From Candidatus Brocadiia bacterium (GTDB taxonomy: Bacteria > Planctomycetota > MHYJ01 > WSZJ01), in NCBI GenBank assembly GCA_013360825.1, contig JABWAY010000424.1:1-5916 (forward strand): DNA of 5,916 nucleotides, written 5' to 3'. Below, one piece after another: positions 4,512 to 5,916 of the stretch. A program made the position numbers and the translations under genes. How positions within the stretch are numbered: position 1 is the first letter of the stretch; each line of letters starts with the position of its first letter. The notes under the pieces are model-generated. The model was not told where the DNA came from. It did not search any database and worked only from the letters and a program-made list of their open reading frames with translations.

Positions 4512-5222
4512 ATGGTGAGAAAGGCCCCCGCTAGGCCAGCCGTGGAACGGCTAATGAGAGACGCACTGGAGACGGCCGGGTGGTCGCAGGCCGAACTGGC
4601 GCGGCAGTCCGGCTACGGACGCGGAACCACGGATGAGATCGTCCGCGGCCAGACCGCCCGCATGGACCCGGAGGTAGTGACCTCCCTCTGCCGCCTCTTG
4701 GGCATACGCCTCGAGGTGTTTCTGAAGGCGGGCGAGATGCTCCGGCTCACCCTGGCCGACGTCGATTTGGACCGCCGCGAGCTGCGCATCATGGGCAAGG
4801 GCCGCCGCGAGCGGGTGGTACCGTTCGACGCGGCAACGAAGGTCGCCCTCCTGGAATACCTGATCCGCGAGCGCGGCCGCGAACCGGGGCCGCTGTTCCT
4901 CTCCCGCGACGGCGCGCCCATGACCGCTAACGCCCTGAAGATCATGCTCCGCCGCCTCGAACAGCGCGCCGGGTGCGCCCACGTCACCCCCCACGCGTTC
5001 CGGCGGGGCTTCGCCCGCCATACCCGCCGCGCCGGGCTCGACCTGGGCGAGGTCGCCGCCCTCATGGGACACGCCACATTGGAGATGACCCGGCGCTATT
5101 CCCAGGCCGGCGAGGCCGAGGCCGCCCGCGACGCCTGGGCTGGGACCTACCCCGGCCAGCCGCTCCCGCCGAACCCCTGCCCCCAGCCCGCCTGCGTCCG
5201 CCCATCACACCGGCACCTATGA
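4512..5222 (+). CDS. XRE helix-turn-helix fused to tyrosine recombinase catalytic domain (236 aa)
   Basis: Residues 11 to 71 form an XRE/Cro-CI domain: GWSQAELARQSG (23 to 34), recognition helix GRGTTDEIVRGQ (36 to 47), then VVTSLCRLLGI (55 to 65). Residue 72 onward matches tyrosine recombinases: GEMLRLTLADVDLD (74 to 87), MGKGRRERVVPF with Lys96, H-A-F-R (His161, Arg164), GHATLEMTRRY (His187, Tyr196). The first catalytic Arg is Lys72 (codon AAG, 4725 to 4727). Spacings from 72 to 96, 161 to 164, 164 to 187 and 187 to 196 equal those I recall for XerD (24, 3, 23, 9). The core-binding domain is missing. The tail (212 to 236) is Pro-rich. Intact integrases usually exceed 300 residues; FimB-type enzymes are near 200 but lack an XRE domain. 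The gene stands divergent from the early operon, at a repressor position. Probably a DNA-binding regulator; strand-exchange activity is doubtful. The ATG at 4512 lacks a clear ribosome binding site; an ATG at 4554 is an alternative. Confidence 0.88.
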   Translation: MVRKAPARPAVERLMRDALETAGWSQAELARQSGYGRGTTDEIVRGQTARMDPEVVTSLCRLLGIRLEVFLKAGEMLRLTLADVDLDRRELRIMGKGRRERVVPFDAATKVALLEYLIRERGREPGPLFLSRDGAPMTANALKIMLRRLEQRAGCAHVTPHAFRRGFARHTRRAGLDLGEVAALMGHATLEMTRRYSQAGEAEAARDAWAGTYPGQPLPPNPCPQPACVRPSHRHL

Positions 5223-5255
5223 ATCCTCAGAGCCTCCCGTTTGCTCCATGTCTGA

Positions 5256-5272
5256 ACTGGTTCTATCCCGGC
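5256..5272 (+). other. tRNA T-arm-like sequence downstream of the recombinase (possible attachment-site remnant)
   Basis: ACTGG-TTCTATC-CCGGC has the form of a T-arm: a 5-base stem with four of five pairs (one G-U) around a 7-base loop differing from the TTCRANY consensus at one position. Phage attachment sites often copy the 3' end of a tRNA gene and lie just after the integrase gene, and this lies 34 bases past its stop. It also covers the stop codon of the convergent gene. There is no complete tRNA here, so the match may be accidental. Confidence 0.2.
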
Positions 5273-5535
5273 GGCGGGGGGACGGCCGGGTAGTTCAGGC
5301 TGCGGTCTGAGGCCCCCCGCGCCGCCCGCACCAGGCTAATCCCCAGCGCGCCCGCGATCGTGGCTATCACCGCGCGCGCCCCGTCGGCGCCGCTTCGAAT
5401 CGTCTCTTCGGCGACCGTCTGCCAGTACCCCGTGTCCCCCAGCCCTCCCTCGGGGAACGCGGCCAGCATCTCCAGCGGACCCTGCAGCGTCACGAACGCG
5501 AACGCCAGCGCCAGGACGCCAATCGAAAGGTTCAT
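5263..5535 (-). CDS. Small protein with two hydrophobic segments (90 aa), holin-like at most
   Basis: The N-terminus (residues 3 to 17, LSIGVLALAFAFVTL) is hydrophobic and could be a membrane anchor or signal-like helix. A second hydrophobic segment (53 to 69, ARAVIATIAGALGISLV) is followed by Arg-rich residues (RAARG), as expected for a cytoplasmic-side boundary. The C-terminus ends in prolines. The ATG at 5535 has GAGGAG (5547 to 5542) at six-base spacing and follows the preceding gene after 12 bases, so the two are probably co-transcribed. Size and topology would suit a holin or small virion-associated membrane protein, but no family is recognised. It converges on the recombinase gene, with 40 bases between the stops. 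Confidence 0.68.
   Translation of the reverse strand: MNLSIGVLALAFAFVTLQGPLEMLAAFPEGGLGDTGYWQTVAEETIRSGADGARAVIATIAGALGISLVRAARGASDRSLNYPAVPPPPG
5267..5290. terminator. Weak hairpin at the convergent gene junction
   Basis: CCCGGC (5267 to 5272) and GCCGGG (5285 to 5290) can form a 6-bp GC stem with a 12-base loop. Flanking CTA and TAG extend the pairing with a bulge. It begins 45 bases after the recombinase stop, but no T-run follows on the plus strand. It overlaps the end of the minus-strand coding region, so terminator function is tentative. Confidence 0.25.
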
Positions 5536-5547
5536 CTCATTCTCCTC

Positions 5548-5916
5548 TCAGGGCACCACTATCCCCGCGGCCGCCAGCGCAGCGCGCCAGCGGTGCAACA
5601 GGTCATTCGTGCCGTAGGTCTGCGCCTGGATGCCATCCCACGCGGCCACCATCTCCGCCACCCGCGCCGGTTGCGGCCCCAGACAGTCCACCAGGGAGAT
5701 GTTCCCTCCACTCACCCACGCGGCGATGCGCGGTTCTCCGCCCGCGACCATCACCTCCAGTTGTTCGAGCCTTTGAAAAAGCGCCATCCTCTCAGCCTCC
5801 CCTGCCAGGTAGTCTCGCGGGTCCGCAAACAGCCCCTCGTTGCCCGGGAACCGCGGAAACAGCTTCCGGCGGCACATCGCCCAGTGGACGTGCCTGCCAT
5901 CCGGCCCCGAGGGCAC
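5548..5916 (-). CDS. C-terminal part of an unrecognised protein (at least 122 aa, cut by window edge)
   Basis: The frame is open from the right edge to a TGA at 5550 to 5548. A GTG coincides with the edge, but the true start is probably beyond it. The visible part includes GRHVHWAMCRRKLFPRFPG, a charged helix (AGEAERMALFQRLEQLEVMV), a strand-rich centre (RIAAWVSGGNISLVDCLG) and a helical end (LLHRWRAALAAAGIVVP). No family is recognised. It could belong to a phage structural or lysis protein, given the hydrophobic 90-aa protein encoded directly after it, but no catalytic motif is visible. Reading this strand rightward beyond the window would settle both start and identity. Confidence 0.65.
   Translation of the reverse strand: MPSGPDGRHVHWAMCRRKLFPRFPGNEGLFADPRDYLAGEAERMALFQRLEQLEVMVAGGEPRIAAWVSGGNISLVDCLGPQPARVAEMVAAWDGIQAQTYGTNDLLHRWRAALAAAGIVVP

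Noticed and set aside
4700..4740. Frameshift joining two unrelated genes at the XRE/recombinase junction
   Set aside because: The frame is continuous through the junction, the flanking residues on both sides read as good protein in the same frame, and no alternative frame restores the missing Arg I region, so an in-frame fusion explains it better than a frameshift.
4551..5077. Minus-strand open frames across the recombinase fusion gene
   Set aside because: They are antisense to a gene with unmistakable recombinase and XRE motifs, and their products match no recognisable fold.

Overview
The window looks like the early (replication and recombination) region of a temperate-type phage, prophage or phage-derived element from a very GC-rich bacterium. 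The GC-rich third codon positions, GTG starts and a nearly leaderless promoter would fit Actinomycetota or Chloroflexota, but the host cannot be fixed from the sequence. Coding density is close to total, and no stretch over 300 bases lacks a gene. No tRNA, rRNA, CRISPR array or insertion sequence was seen.

Right end (5916 to 5263, minus strand): the end of an unrecognised protein, then a 90-residue protein with two hydrophobic segments, with only 12 bases between them. Centre (4512 to 5222, plus strand): the only plus-strand gene. It joins an N-terminal XRE/Cro-CI helix-turn-helix directly to the catalytic half of a tyrosine recombinase. The recombinase's normal core-binding domain is absent and its first catalytic arginine is a lysine. 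This is the most unusual object in the window. Between it and the next gene (4428 to 4511) lies a divergent control region with a 10-bp palindrome, a TTGACA promoter pointing left and three TCTGCG half-sites.

Left two-thirds (4427 to 1, minus strand): one long, tightly packed operon of fourteen genes, most coupled by ATGA, GTGA or TGATG stop/start overlaps. In order of transcription: a ribbon-helix-helix protein; three small unrecognised proteins (152, 85 and 81 aa); a 95-aa protein with its own strong ribosome binding site; a 55-aa zinc-binding protein; a 35-aa one-pass membrane peptide; a 110-aa zinc-ribbon protein; a Bet/RecT-family single-strand annealing protein; a 120-aa unknown; a 91-aa protein with paired CxxCxGxG motifs; a winged-helix phage protein; a 68-aa unknown; and the start of a probable phage replication initiator that runs off the left edge.

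The layout resembles the immunity and early region of a temperate phage. The fusion gene stands where a CI-type repressor would be, the ribbon-helix-helix gene where a Cro-type first early gene would be, and recombination and replication genes follow. An inference worth testing is that a deletion between a repressor gene and an adjacent downstream integrase gene created the fusion, which may now act as a regulator rather than an active integrase.
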